This document shows positions 26,372 to 36,019 of a stretch of 64,000 nt of DNA, piece after piece. The DNA is taken from assembly GCF_000381365.1 (NCBI RefSeq), contig NZ_KB905466.1, forward strand, positions 2,840,821 through 2,904,820, given 5' to 3'. The notes beneath the pieces are model-generated. The model did not search any database, had not been told where the DNA came from, and saw only the letters and a list, made by a program, of their open reading frames with translations. This DNA comes from Bacteroides salyersiae WAL 10018 = DSM 18765 = JCM 12988. GTDB taxonomy: Bacteria > Bacteroidota > Bacteroidia > Bacteroidales > Bacteroidaceae. The position numbers and the translations under genes were made by a program. Each line of letters begins with the position of its first letter. Position 1 is the first letter of the stretch.

Positions 26372-26510
26372 CAGTAGTAAGCTGCTAAGTAGTAAATTTT
26401 TTAGTAGTAAGTAGTTAAGTAGTAAGTAGTTAAGGAGGATACATTAGACAAGTCATTTCTACTTAACTACTTGACTACTTAACTACTTACTACTGATCAG
26501 CTTACTACTG
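26372..26510. repeat. Nested long palindrome of AGTAGTAAGTAGTTAAG units
   Basis: An outer 13-bp perfect pair (26372-26384 with 26498-26510) and an inner ~32-bp pair (26403-26434 with 26462-26494, one base insertion) form a long hairpin. It lies after the GH97 stop and before the FG-GAP start, so it may terminate GH97 transcripts or stabilise RNA ends. Confidence 0.7.
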
Positions 26511-26536
26511 CATATGAATGATTCCGGTTGAAATGA

Positions 26537-28804
26537 TTAGTTTTTATAAATAAGTGTACTTTGGCTGATATCGGGGGTGGTACATTTTATACAGTAATAT
26601 CCTTTGGATAAATAGGGTACCGGGATGCAAAGCGGATTATTATTGGCTGCATAGTTCGGATAAAACGGACGCCCTGCAATATCGTAAAGACGAATGTCGG
26701 CAGTAAGCTCCCGTTCCGGAAGTTGTACGTAGATACTTTCATTCTTCTGCTCATACCATATTTTTACTTTCTCCGTTATTTCCGTGCCTTTCATTCCGGT
26801 GTCATCGGGATCCGGATAAATACGTATCACGAAACCGCCTCCTTCTGCTACTTGAAAACTCATTTGAGTCTGACTGGTAACATCGGCCGTATAACATTTG
26901 CATGCTGTCGCATCTCCGGTACGGCTCGATGTGTCGTTGTTCTTTTCCGGTATATCTTCAATAATGTAGGCTTTATAACGTGTATTAGGATCAAGGAATG
27001 AAAAACCAACGTTGAGACTGCGTTCTGTCCAGTTGCTTAATCCGCCTATATACCATTCGTTTCCTGCCCTGCGTGCCATGACTGCATATTCGCCGATTTT
27101 CCCTTGCAGGGGTTTTGTCTCATTCCAGACGGTAGGTACGTGCTTTAAGAACTCCATTATCTCCGGGAATTTCCGGTATTCCGTCGGTGCATCGCTCACG
27201 AATCCCAATGTCTGATGATATACTACATACTGAGCCATCTGGTGTGCGCGTGTACCCAAGCTCCAAGGGGCGCCGGTACCTTTCCAGGTCCATCCTTTCC
27301 GGGTTTTGTTGCGCAGAGAGCCGGGGGTCATATCCATTGCTCCTCCAAGCATGCGCAGGAAAGGGATCACCGTGTGGTATACCGGGTTACAATTATCGTT
27401 CCATTTGTTACTTTCTTCACCTGTCACTGCCTCATAACTGATGATATTCGGGTAGGTACGGTGCCATGCCACCGGTTTGGGACAGCCGTGCAGCAACAGC
27501 ATCAACTGGTTCTTTGCACAACGTTCTGCCATAGTCGGTATCCAGCCGGCTGCAATCTGATCGTCTCTGGACATGAAGTCGGCTTTCACACCGGATACCC
27601 CCCATTCTTTGAAACGGGCAAGCATCGGTTCGTCAACAAGCAGGAAATTGAAATAGCTCCACACCATAATTTTAATGTTCTTGCTCCGGGCATATGTACA
27701 CAGCTCTTTGATGTACTCTTCCCCCCAGCCGGCATCACAGGTCATCCATTCAAATCCCATTTCTGCTGCAAAGTCGACATAATACTTATAGAATTCGAGC
27801 GTATGAGGACGTCCGTCGCCGAACGGACCATAGATAAAGCCTAAATCACCTTCAAGCTCGCCGTCGTGCAACCATTCGAAAGCGGTTCTGCCTCCCGATA
27901 TCCAGGAAAAGTCTCCTTCTACCTGTGGCTTTGCTAATTTGTAAACCAAGTCATTGTTCATAAGTTCCGAATCATCATGGCTGATGATAAATCCACGCCA
28001 CGGGTAAGTGCGTTTTCCCGGTGTCACGGCAATGTAGTCGTAACGCTCTAATACAGCCTGAGAGTCGTATTTATTTTCGTTCTTGATCTTTTTGGGATAT
28101 TCGGCCCATTTGCCTACTAATTTATTTCCGGCCTCTTTTTTTAATAAGTACATACCCGGGTAATTTTCCAAATCGGACTCGATAACCGTGATTCCGATTG
28201 CTTTCTTATTATTTCTGAAAAAGCAGGGATTAATGCCGTAGTCTCCTGTTTTGATCGACTTCACACTTAACTCACGTTTATAGGGGAGTTCCCACTGGCT
28301 CATGGTACGTTTGTCTTCGTCATAGGCAATCCAGACTTGCGGATTGTCTTTAAAATTGAATTCTGCTATTTCGGTACGAACGGTGATACTTCCACTGATT
28401 TTACTTTCCATCCGGTAGGCTACTCCTTCGTCATACGCCCGGCAGTGCAAGGAGTAAAGAGAGCCTAAATCGAGTATCATTTCGTTGTAGGTGTCGTCTA
28501 TTTCGTCATTTTCGCCCAGATGCATCGGGATTTTCTGACTGATAAAATTCCGGGTACACTTCTCCACTACCGGATTTTCTCCTAAAACCAGTTGGCGGCC
28601 GTTCCTCTCTACCACCATTGCAATGGGAGAGATTTCAGAGATCGCCTCTCCGCCGGAAAATAGTTGGTAAGAGAGAGTATCTTCTGTTATAATTTTAAGT
28701 TCCAGCGTTCCGTTAGGCGAACTGACTGTATACTCTTTTTGTGCTTTTAGCTGCAAGGTTGCTGCAAAGCATAAGACGATGATTAAAATAAGATGTTTTT
28801 TCAT
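26537..28804 (-). CDS. Glycoside hydrolase family 97 (retaining type, alpha-galactosidase-like)
   Basis: Start taken at ATG 28804, giving 755 residues and a signal peptide MKKHLILIIVLCFAATLQLKA; the frame upstream to 28825 only offers a TTG. GH97 architecture: N-terminal beta-sandwich (about 25-290), TIM barrel (about 290-570) and C-terminal beta-domain. The barrel has EWMTCDAGWGEEY and GVSGVKADFMSRDD. Asp409 in VKADFM sits where retaining GH97 enzymes have their nucleophile, whereas inverting SusB-type alpha-glucosidases lack it. The nearby YEAVTGEES (Glu458) may be acid/base. This favours alpha-galactosidase or a similar activity, an inference. It is divergent from the GH2 gene with operator-like sites between. 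Confidence 0.88.
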   Translation of the reverse strand: MKKHLILIIVLCFAATLQLKAQKEYTVSSPNGTLELKIITEDTLSYQLFSGGEAISEISPIAMVVERNGRQLVLGENPVVEKCTRNFISQKIPMHLGENDEIDDTYNEMILDLGSLYSLHCRAYDEGVAYRMESKISGSITVRTEIAEFNFKDNPQVWIAYDEDKRTMSQWELPYKRELSVKSIKTGDYGINPCFFRNNKKAIGITVIESDLENYPGMYLLKKEAGNKLVGKWAEYPKKIKNENKYDSQAVLERYDYIAVTPGKRTYPWRGFIISHDDSELMNNDLVYKLAKPQVEGDFSWISGGRTAFEWLHDGELEGDLGFIYGPFGDGRPHTLEFYKYYVDFAAEMGFEWMTCDAGWGEEYIKELCTYARSKNIKIMVWSYFNFLLVDEPMLARFKEWGVSGVKADFMSRDDQIAAGWIPTMAERCAKNQLMLLLHGCPKPVAWHRTYPNIISYEAVTGEESNKWNDNCNPVYHTVIPFLRMLGGAMDMTPGSLRNKTRKGWTWKGTGAPWSLGTRAHQMAQYVVYHQTLGFVSDAPTEYRKFPEIMEFLKHVPTVWNETKPLQGKIGEYAVMARRAGNEWYIGGLSNWTERSLNVGFSFLDPNTRYKAYIIEDIPEKNNDTSSRTGDATACKCYTADVTSQTQMSFQVAEGGGFVIRIYPDPDDTGMKGTEITEKVKIWYEQKNESIYVQLPERELTADIRLYDIAGRPFYPNYAANNNPLCIPVPYLSKGYYCIKCTTPDISQSTLIYKN

Positions 28805-29162
28805 ATTCCGTATGGTTATTAACAAGTTCTATCTGTCTCTTTTATTGGCTGCTACAAAGGAACGGCATAGTTGTCACATGTGGAATGGATAATTCTATTC
28901 TGAATATGGATAATTTTACCTTTACAGAAAGCGTTATCATGAAAAGTAAGATTATCCATATTCGTGGTAAGATTATCTATTCTTTTTTTCCTGTCAATCA
29001 GCTTATTTTGCAATCGGATAGGTCAGGGGGAGGTAAGTAGTCAGGTATTAGGTAGCAAGTAGTAAGCAGGTAGGTGGATAAGTAGTTAATTAATAGGGTT
29101 GTAGATAGGTAAGTGGTTCGATGGTAAGGTAAGTATAAGTTATATATTATAAATACGATAAA
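28805..29162. other. 358-bp divergent regulatory region between GH97 and GH2
   Basis: No gene. It contains the motif array 28883-28982 and, closer to GH2, a run of AGGTAAGTAGT-like repeats (about 29020-29140) related in wording to the palindrome at 26372-26510. A weak minus-strand -7-like sequence (TTCCTTTG on that strand, about 28850-28857) could serve GH97. Confidence 0.5.
28883..28982. promoter_or_regulatory. Inverted array of ATGGATAATTTTACC-type regulator sites
   Basis: Two near-identical sites in opposite orientation, GAATATGGATAATTTTACC (28902-28920) and GTAAGATTATCCATATTC (28946-28963), match at 17 of 18 aligned bases. Two partial copies flank them: GAATGGATAATTC (28883-28895) and GGTAAGATTATCTATTC (28966-28982). 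A closely related site lies upstream of susC at 50002-50020. Confidence 0.6.
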
Positions 29163-32120
29163 ATGGAAATAAAAAGAAAGATGAGTAACACATTGGGGGC
29201 CGGCCTTTTACTGCTGGCATCCGCTTTTAGTTTTTCTGCACAGGCTGCACAGGTTTTTCTGCATAGCGGCGAACCGGTTGTTGCCTGGAAGTTGAAACCG
29301 CAGGCCGAAGTGAAAGAAGACGCAAACACTTTGTGTAATAAGGGATACAATGCATCTTCATGGGTAGATGCTGTAGTTCCGGGGACTGCTTTTACGGCTT
29401 ATGTAAATGCCGGACTGGAAAAAGACCCTAACTTCGGTGATAATATCCATAATGTAGATCGTGCCAAATACGATCGCAGTTTCTGGTACCGTACCGAGTT
29501 CAGGATTCCTGCCGATTTTGATAAAGAACTGATCTGGCTCAATTTTAACGGGGTGAACCGTAAGGCGGAAATTTATCTGAACGGACACAATTTGGGTATT
29601 CTGGATGGCTTTATGCACCGGGGACGTTTTAATGTAACCGATATGGTGGATAAAACCGGTGAAAATGTATTGGCTGTGCTGGTGCATATGCCGCAAACTC
29701 CGTTGGCCAACTGCGGTAGTCCTACCTATCTTTCCAGTGGTGGCTGGGACTGGATGCCATATGTCCCGGGATTGAATATGGGTATTACCGATAAAGTATT
29801 TTTGAGCAATACGGGAGGTGTGACCTTGATTGATCCGTGGATACGTACTGATTTACCCACTCGTGCGCGGGCGGATATATCTGCACAATTGGAAGTGAAG
29901 AATAATGAGAATAAATCGGTTAAGGTCGTAGTGACGGGTATGATCAAGCCGGGTAATATTACTTTTAGCAAAGAGATCGATTTATCTGCCAATACGACTT
30001 CTACCGTCAGCTTTGACAAACGTTATTATCCGCAATTGATGCTCGACAGTCCCCGGTTGTGGTGGCCGAACGGATACGGAGAGCCGAATCTGTATACTTG
30101 TACTTTCGAAGTAAAGGTGGATGACAAAGTTTCCGAAACGAAAGATGTTACTTTCGGTATAAAGAAATATACTTATGATAAGGAGAATAACACTTTCCAC
30201 ATTTATATCAATGGGGTTCCCGTATTTGTAAAAGGGGCCAATTGGGGGATGTCGGAATACATGCTTCGTTGCCGTGGTGCCGAATATGATACAAAGGTTC
30301 GTTTGCATAAAGAGATGAACTTTAATATGATACGTAATTGGCTGGGCTCTGTGACCGATGAGGAATTTTATGAAGCTTGTGACAAATATGGAATTATGGT
30401 GTGGGATGATTTCTGGATTAATTCCAATCCGAATTTGCCTTACGATCTTAACGTGTTCAATAATAACATGATGGAGAAGATTAAACGCATACGCAATCAT
30501 CCGAGTGTGGCAGTGTGGTGTGGAGATAATGAGTCCAATCCACAACCGCCGTTGGAAGGCTGGATGGCCGAGAACATCAAAACGTTTGATGGGGGCGACC
30601 GTTATTTTCAGGCAAATTCCCATGCACAGGGGCTGACCGGTAGTGGCCCGTGGGGGGCTTTCGAACCTCGTTTCTACTTCTCTAAATATCCTGACGGATT
30701 GGAAGGCGATCCGGCACGCGGCTGGGGATTCCGTACGGAAATAGGTACTGCTGTAATGACTACTTTTGAGAGCTTTAAAAAGTTTATGCCGGAAGAAAAC
30801 TGGTGGCCGCGTGATGATATGTGGAATAAGCACTATTTCGGGCAGAATGCTTTCAATGCGGCTCCCGAGCGTTATGACGCTTCTATCGCAAAAGGTTTCG
30901 GTAAGCCTGAAGGCATTGAAGATTATTGCCGTAAAGCGCAGCTTATCAATATCGAGTCGAACAAAGCAATGTATGAAGGCTGGCTGGATCGTATGTGGGA
31001 AGATGCATCGGGCATCATGACCTGGATGGGGCAGTCGGCATATCCTTCAATGGTTTGGCAGACATATGATTATTATTATGATCTGACAGGTGCCTATTGG
31101 GGGGCGAAGTCGGCTTGCGAACCGGTACATATTCTTTGGAATCCGGTGACGGATGGTGTAAAGATTGCCAACACAACGGCACGTGATCTGGAAGGGTTGA
31201 CTGCCGAGGTTAAAGTATACAATCTGGATGGTAAACCGGTAGCGGCTTACACGAAATCGGCTACGGTCAATTCGCCCAGTAACACTACCGTACAGTGTTT
31301 TACCATCGATTTTAATAAAGAACGCAAAAATCTGTCTTTAGGAAAACCGACTTATGCGTCGAGTGTCACTTACGGGCAACCTTCGGATGCTACGGACGGT
31401 AAGAAGGACACCCGTTGGGCAGCAGCTAAAGCGGATAATGAGTGGATCTATGTAGATCTTGGTAGTGTGCAGCCTGTCGGTGGTGTTCGTTTAGATTGGG
31501 AGGCTTCGTTCGGAAAAGCTTATAAGATACAGGTATCGAACGATGCGGAAAACTGGAAGGAAGTCTATAAGACGGATGAAGGACGCGGTGGTGTAGACGA
31601 AATTACCTTCCCCGAAGTGGATGCCCGTTATGTACGTATGTTCGGTATCGAACTCGGCTGGTGGTTCGGTTATTCCTTGTGGAGTTTCGATGTCTTGAGT
31701 GGAACGCAGCCCAGTGAAGGATTGAGCGATGTTCATTTTATCCGCCTGACCTTGAAAGATAAAGCCGGAAATGTAGTTTCGGAAAATAACTATTGGCGTG
31801 GTAACGACCGTTTGAACTTTACGGCTTTGAACACTTTGCCGAAAGCGGATTTGAAGGTTTCTTCCAAAATGGTGAAAAAAGATGGAAAGGCGGAAATCCA
31901 GGCTTCCATCACCAACCCCGCTTCTGCCAAAGGTGTTGCCTTTGCCGTGCATGTGCAGGCATACCGCACCTCGGATGGTGAGCGCATTTTGCCGGCTATC
32001 ATGAATGACAACTATTTTACCCTTATGGCGGGTGAGAGGAAGAATGTTACCATTACGTTCGACGAAAAGTTATTGGACGGCGGTTCTTATAAACTGGTGG
32101 TGACCCCTTATAACAACTAA
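29163..32120 (+). CDS. Glycoside hydrolase family 2 with F5/8 type C domain
   Basis: A 985-residue secreted enzyme (signal peptide about 1-28). In order: GH2 sugar-binding domain (about 35-220), immunoglobulin-like domain (about 225-345), TIM barrel (about 350-680), further beta-domain, an F5/8 type C module (about 725-850, NLSLGKPTYASSVTYGQPS onward) and a C-terminal beta-domain. Candidate acid/base is Glu457 in WCGDNESN and nucleophile Glu526 in GFRTEIG. The overall pattern is closest to the exo-beta-glucosaminidase / mannosylglycoprotein endo-beta-mannosidase side of GH2, not the LacZ side. True substrate is uncertain. It is divergent from GH97. Confidence 0.9.
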   Translation: MEIKRKMSNTLGAGLLLLASAFSFSAQAAQVFLHSGEPVVAWKLKPQAEVKEDANTLCNKGYNASSWVDAVVPGTAFTAYVNAGLEKDPNFGDNIHNVDRAKYDRSFWYRTEFRIPADFDKELIWLNFNGVNRKAEIYLNGHNLGILDGFMHRGRFNVTDMVDKTGENVLAVLVHMPQTPLANCGSPTYLSSGGWDWMPYVPGLNMGITDKVFLSNTGGVTLIDPWIRTDLPTRARADISAQLEVKNNENKSVKVVVTGMIKPGNITFSKEIDLSANTTSTVSFDKRYYPQLMLDSPRLWWPNGYGEPNLYTCTFEVKVDDKVSETKDVTFGIKKYTYDKENNTFHIYINGVPVFVKGANWGMSEYMLRCRGAEYDTKVRLHKEMNFNMIRNWLGSVTDEEFYEACDKYGIMVWDDFWINSNPNLPYDLNVFNNNMMEKIKRIRNHPSVAVWCGDNESNPQPPLEGWMAENIKTFDGGDRYFQANSHAQGLTGSGPWGAFEPRFYFSKYPDGLEGDPARGWGFRTEIGTAVMTTFESFKKFMPEENWWPRDDMWNKHYFGQNAFNAAPERYDASIAKGFGKPEGIEDYCRKAQLINIESNKAMYEGWLDRMWEDASGIMTWMGQSAYPSMVWQTYDYYYDLTGAYWGAKSACEPVHILWNPVTDGVKIANTTARDLEGLTAEVKVYNLDGKPVAAYTKSATVNSPSNTTVQCFTIDFNKERKNLSLGKPTYASSVTYGQPSDATDGKKDTRWAAAKADNEWIYVDLGSVQPVGGVRLDWEASFGKAYKIQVSNDAENWKEVYKTDEGRGGVDEITFPEVDARYVRMFGIELGWWFGYSLWSFDVLSGTQPSEGLSDVHFIRLTLKDKAGNVVSENNYWRGNDRLNFTALNTLPKADLKVSSKMVKKDGKAEIQASITNPASAKGVAFAVHVQAYRTSDGERILPAIMNDNYFTLMAGERKNVTITFDEKLLDGGSYKLVVTPYNN

Positions 32121-32133
32121 CATATAACTGTTC

Positions 32134-32216
32134 GGGATTTGCGATTAGACGGTTTATGATGTTGTACGATTGAAATAACTCCAATCGCATATCATAACCG
32201 TCTAACTGCAAATCCC
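32134..32216 (+). terminator. Long hairpin terminator after GH2
   Basis: Arms at 32134-32160 and 32191-32216 (GGGATTTGC...TTATGAT with ATCATAA...GCAAATCCC) pair with few mismatches, contain a smaller CGATTG/CAATCG stem, and are followed by a run of T at 32219-32225. Confidence 0.75.
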
Positions 32217-32362
32217 AATTTTTTTCTCGAAGATAGATCAATACTCTCATTTTATAGTACAAATGTAGAAGATCGGCCCGGAATATATTTAAACACACCA
32301 AGATATCTACATTGATTATATTTATCGATACATTTAAAACTCGATCCGAGAGTCGATAATAC

Positions 32363-32370
32363 TACATTTG
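32363..32370 (+). promoter_or_regulatory. -7 promoter element TACATTTG upstream of GH43
   Basis: Matches TAnnTTTG, 42 bases before the ATG at 32413, after the GH2 terminator, so GH43 and the following FG-GAP gene likely have their own transcript. Confidence 0.55.
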
Positions 32371-32412
32371 CAACAGGTCTTTGACTATTAACCAAGTTTT
32401 AAATTAAAAATT

Positions 32413-34188
32413 ATGAAGCACATTTTCTCTTTAAAGAAAAGTATTTCCCTTTTGTCGGTTGCGTTTGCCTGCTTACCTTTTACAAGTGGCGTTGCCCAGC
32501 AAATGACTGCTTTTGAAAGGGTGGGAACAGATGATGAATCCGTACAGGAGTTTTTTCCCGGTGAGCACCGGGCGCGCCCGGTATTGGGCGCATATACCAA
32601 TAGCGGATATATGGGATTGTTCAGTGGTGGCCAGGATTTAGGCGGTTCGAGTGGTTGGTACACCGATTCCCGTTGGGGAGATTTGGGTGACGGGACATTT
32701 GCCAACCCCATCCTGAATGGCGACTATTCCGATCCGGATGTTATCCGGGTGGGAAATAAATATTATATGATCTGTTCTGAGTTCCATTTTATGGGAATAC
32801 CGGTTCTCGAATCCGAAGATATGGTTAACTGGACCATTATCGGTCAGATATACGATCGTATCGACTATCCCGGCTTTTCGGAAATGAAACGTTATGGCGA
32901 CGGTAGCTGGGCGCCTGCTTTGCGCTATCATGACGGGAAATTCTGGATGTTCGTCTGTATGCCGAATGACGGTTTGTTTATGTCTACCGCTACAAATCCG
33001 GCCGGCCCCTGGTCTCCGTTGCATTGTGTGAAGAGTGCCGGTGGTTGGGAAGATCCTTGTCCGTTCTGGGATGAGGATGGGCAAGCTTATGTCGGGCGTA
33101 GCCAGTTGGGCGGTGGCCCTATTTATATTCATAAAATGAGTGCGGACGGCACACGGCTTCTTGACGATGGCCAGAAAGTATATGAAGGTCCGGTGGCCGA
33201 AGGCACGAAACTTTTTAAAAAGGATGGTTACTATTACATCAGCATTCCCGAAGGCGGCGTCGGTTCCGGTTGGCAGACGGTGATGCGTTCTAAAGATATT
33301 TACGGTCCTTATGAATCGAAGCGTGTGCTGGAGATGGGAGTGACCAAAGTAAATGGTCCGCATCAAGGTGCTTTGGTAGATACTCCCGAAGGAGAATGGT
33401 GGTTCTATCATTTCCAGTCGGCCGATCCTCAGGGGCGTGTCGTACATTTGCAGCCGGTGGTATGGGAAGACGGTTTCCCGGTTATCGGTATGGATTATGA
33501 CAAGAATGGAGTAGGCGAGCCGATGAAAGTCTGCAAGAAGCCTTCTATAAAATGTAATGTAACCCCTCATGCCCCGCAATCGAGTGACGACTTCACATCG
33601 GATAAGTTGGCTTTGCAATGGCAGTTCAACCACAATCCGGCAAACGAAAACTGGTCTTTGACATCCCGTCCCGGCTGGCTGGAAATTAAAGCGTTAAAGG
33701 CAGAAAACGTGCGCGAATCCCGTAATCAGTTTACACAGAAAACGATGGGATATAAAGGAGAAGCCGTCATTCGGATGGATTATTCGGATATGACAGAAGG
33801 ACAACGGGCCGGTCTGGAATGTATCGGTGATAAATTCTGTGGTGCAGGTATCTTGATGCAAATGGACGGCGGAGTGTTGCAGCCGGTTGTTTATTATGAG
33901 AATGAAGGGCAGGTAAAATTGATTAAAACAATAGAGGGAGCGGATGACCGGATAGTTTATGTGAAATTAGCGATCGACGCCTTGACGAATAATCATCAAT
34001 TTTCCTACAGTTTGGACGGACAGAATTATCTGGACTGCGGCGATTCGTTTCGGGAAGGTTCCCGCGACTGGAAGGGTTCCCGCGTAGGCCTTTACTCCTA
34101 TAATACGAAAGCGGATGGCGGAAGTGCCTGGTTTGATTCATTTGAGTATAAATTTGACGGCCCCGGCGGGTTGGCGGCAGAAGAATAA
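32413..34188 (+). CDS. Glycoside hydrolase family 43, subfamily 12-like
   Basis: A 591-residue secreted enzyme (signal peptide about 1-29). The propeller begins near 95 with FANPILNGDYSDPDVIRVGNK (general base Asp107). Other landmarks are GSWAPALRYHDGKFWMF, GWEDPCPFWDEDG (candidate pKa Asp) and GPVAEGTKLFK (candidate acid Glu). A C-terminal beta-sandwich of about 200 residues (from about 385) matches the GH43 C2/DUF1349-like module. Relatives are beta-xylosidases and alpha-L-arabinofuranosidases. The ~65 residues between signal peptide and propeller are longer than usual. The FG-GAP gene follows after 12 bp with a strong ribosome-binding site, so the two are probably co-translated. Confidence 0.9.
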   Translation: MKHIFSLKKSISLLSVAFACLPFTSGVAQQMTAFERVGTDDESVQEFFPGEHRARPVLGAYTNSGYMGLFSGGQDLGGSSGWYTDSRWGDLGDGTFANPILNGDYSDPDVIRVGNKYYMICSEFHFMGIPVLESEDMVNWTIIGQIYDRIDYPGFSEMKRYGDGSWAPALRYHDGKFWMFVCMPNDGLFMSTATNPAGPWSPLHCVKSAGGWEDPCPFWDEDGQAYVGRSQLGGGPIYIHKMSADGTRLLDDGQKVYEGPVAEGTKLFKKDGYYYISIPEGGVGSGWQTVMRSKDIYGPYESKRVLEMGVTKVNGPHQGALVDTPEGEWWFYHFQSADPQGRVVHLQPVVWEDGFPVIGMDYDKNGVGEPMKVCKKPSIKCNVTPHAPQSSDDFTSDKLALQWQFNHNPANENWSLTSRPGWLEIKALKAENVRESRNQFTQKTMGYKGEAVIRMDYSDMTEGQRAGLECIGDKFCGAGILMQMDGGVLQPVVYYENEGQVKLIKTIEGADDRIVYVKLAIDALTNNHQFSYSLDGQNYLDCGDSFREGSRDWKGSRVGLYSYNTKADGGSAWFDSFEYKFDGPGGLAAEE

Positions 34189-34200
34189 AAGGAGGGACTT

Positions 34201-35919
34201 ATGAAAAAGAGATTGATTGCCTGTCTGCTTATGGCATTGCCCTGTATCGGGGGGATTGCCCACGTCTGGGATGAATTGGCTATTCTTGTACGGCGTAATA
34301 GTGATGGAACTTTTACACTTGAAAAGGAATCCTATCTGCCGATAAGTACGTATACTAATGCAGTGTTTTTTGATTTTAACAATGACGGGAATCTCGATTT
34401 GCTGATTATGGGGCAGGGAGGAGATTGGAATGTAAGCAGTGATGTTAAGATTGTGGCCTTGTATCGGAACTTGGGAGAAGAGAATGATTATCGTTTTGAG
34501 AAAGTTGCCAATCCGGGATTCTTCCCATACAAAGATGAAGGTTTTTACAATCCGATCTCCGTAGGCGATTATAATCACGACGGATATACGGACGTTGTTG
34601 TGATGAACTATCACGAGGGGAGGCGTGTGGACTTGTATCTGAATGACCGTGGGAGCGGTACCTTTATCCATCAGGAGCAACAAGTGTTTGAGGGGGCTAC
34701 CAATGGTTCGGTTATGTTTGGCGATCTGAATAACGACGGTTGGCTCGATATTGAATTTTCCGGATATAGTGACCGGGCGTCTACCGGAATTAAAACCTAT
34801 ATCAACAAGCGTGACGGCTCATTTGCAGACGAGACTCCGGCAAATATTTATGGCGCTTTTCAAGGACAATCCACGTTGGCAGATATTAACGGTGACGGAA
34901 CATTGGATATTATCAGTACCGGGAATGGCGATAATTGGGTTTGTCTTGCTTCTTTGTTCTACAACACGGTTGATAAGGACGGTAAATGTACCTATCGGTA
35001 TGTTTCGGAAAAAGAAAGCAACCTTTTGGGAGTCAGTAGGGCCAATCCGTTGGTTGCCGACTTTAACGGTGACGGCCGGATGGATATGGTGATAAACGGG
35101 GAACCCAGTGACGGTTCCGGATATAGAAACCGTATCTATTATCAGACTCCGGAAGGAAAGTTTGTGATGGATAAATCTTATCCGGTGGTTCCGGTCAATC
35201 AGGACGGGGGTATTAATATGGGTGATGTGAATGGCGACGGCAATATGGACTTGATAGTCGGCGGTTATGTAGGAACTTACGATAAAGCTCCCGACTCTTA
35301 TTATTCTTCACCGTTGCGGGTTTATGAGAACAATCCTCAGAAAAACGGGCTTCCTGTAAATACTTTTCCCGAGCCTCCCGCCAAGGTTACGGCTACGATG
35401 GAGGGGAATGAACTCCTGATCACCTGGTTACCCGGTTCCGATAAAGAGACCCCCGAAGCGGCCCTGCGCTATAATATTTATGTTCGTAACGAGACTACCG
35501 GTGAACTGTACACCATGATCCCGGTAGATATTGAAACCGGTAAGCTGAAAGTCGGTACTGATTTGCAGACTTCTCTTTCTTCCGCTCTCAACTCTTATCG
35601 GATGCGTGTGTTCGGTGAAGGTAAATATACGGTAGGGGTTCAGACGTTGGACCAGTCATATGCCGGTAGTAAGTTTGCGACGGCAGGTTTCTCGGCAACG
35701 GGTATCCGGCAAGTTGCGGCGTTCGATCATTTCAGAGTCGTTACTGTAGATTCCGGAGTAGTGATCCGGGGAGTGGATAACCACAAGGTGGTGGTTTATG
35801 ACATGGATGGCAGAACGGTTAATACGGGCTTTTCCAATACGGTTATCCCTTTGTCGGAAAAAGGAGTGTACGTTGTTTCGGTAAGTGGAGAAGACGCACC
35901 GCTAAAGTGCATGTATTGA
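34201..35919 (+). CDS. Secreted FG-GAP/VCBS repeat protein (paralogue of 24371-26326)
   Basis: A 572-residue protein with a signal peptide (about 1-20). It carries the same kind of propeller repeats with Ca2+ loops (DFNNDGNLDL, DYNHDGYTDV, DLNNDGWLDI, DINGDGTLDI, DFNGDGRMDM, DVNGDGNMDL), then a fibronectin-like domain (about 395-500) and a short C-terminal beta-domain ending in VVYDMDGRTVN and VYVVSVSGEDA. The ribosome-binding sequence AAAGGAGGGA just before its ATG is unusually strong for this genome. It is paired with GH43 as its paralogue is with GH97, suggesting these proteins partner exported glycosidases or glycan. Function unknown. Confidence 0.85.
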   Translation: MKKRLIACLLMALPCIGGIAHVWDELAILVRRNSDGTFTLEKESYLPISTYTNAVFFDFNNDGNLDLLIMGQGGDWNVSSDVKIVALYRNLGEENDYRFEKVANPGFFPYKDEGFYNPISVGDYNHDGYTDVVVMNYHEGRRVDLYLNDRGSGTFIHQEQQVFEGATNGSVMFGDLNNDGWLDIEFSGYSDRASTGIKTYINKRDGSFADETPANIYGAFQGQSTLADINGDGTLDIISTGNGDNWVCLASLFYNTVDKDGKCTYRYVSEKESNLLGVSRANPLVADFNGDGRMDMVINGEPSDGSGYRNRIYYQTPEGKFVMDKSYPVVPVNQDGGINMGDVNGDGNMDLIVGGYVGTYDKAPDSYYSSPLRVYENNPQKNGLPVNTFPEPPAKVTATMEGNELLITWLPGSDKETPEAALRYNIYVRNETTGELYTMIPVDIETGKLKVGTDLQTSLSSALNSYRMRVFGEGKYTVGVQTLDQSYAGSKFATAGFSATGIRQVAAFDHFRVVTVDSGVVIRGVDNHKVVVYDMDGRTVNTGFSNTVIPLSEKGVYVVSVSGEDAPLKCMY

Positions 35920-36019
35920 CTACTCCGAGAAATATACTGATTAAGTAATGGTAATATAGTTTATTATTCGCTTCTTGTAGTGTACTGAATAAGTTGACAC
36001 TTTCTAAATCAAAAAAAGT

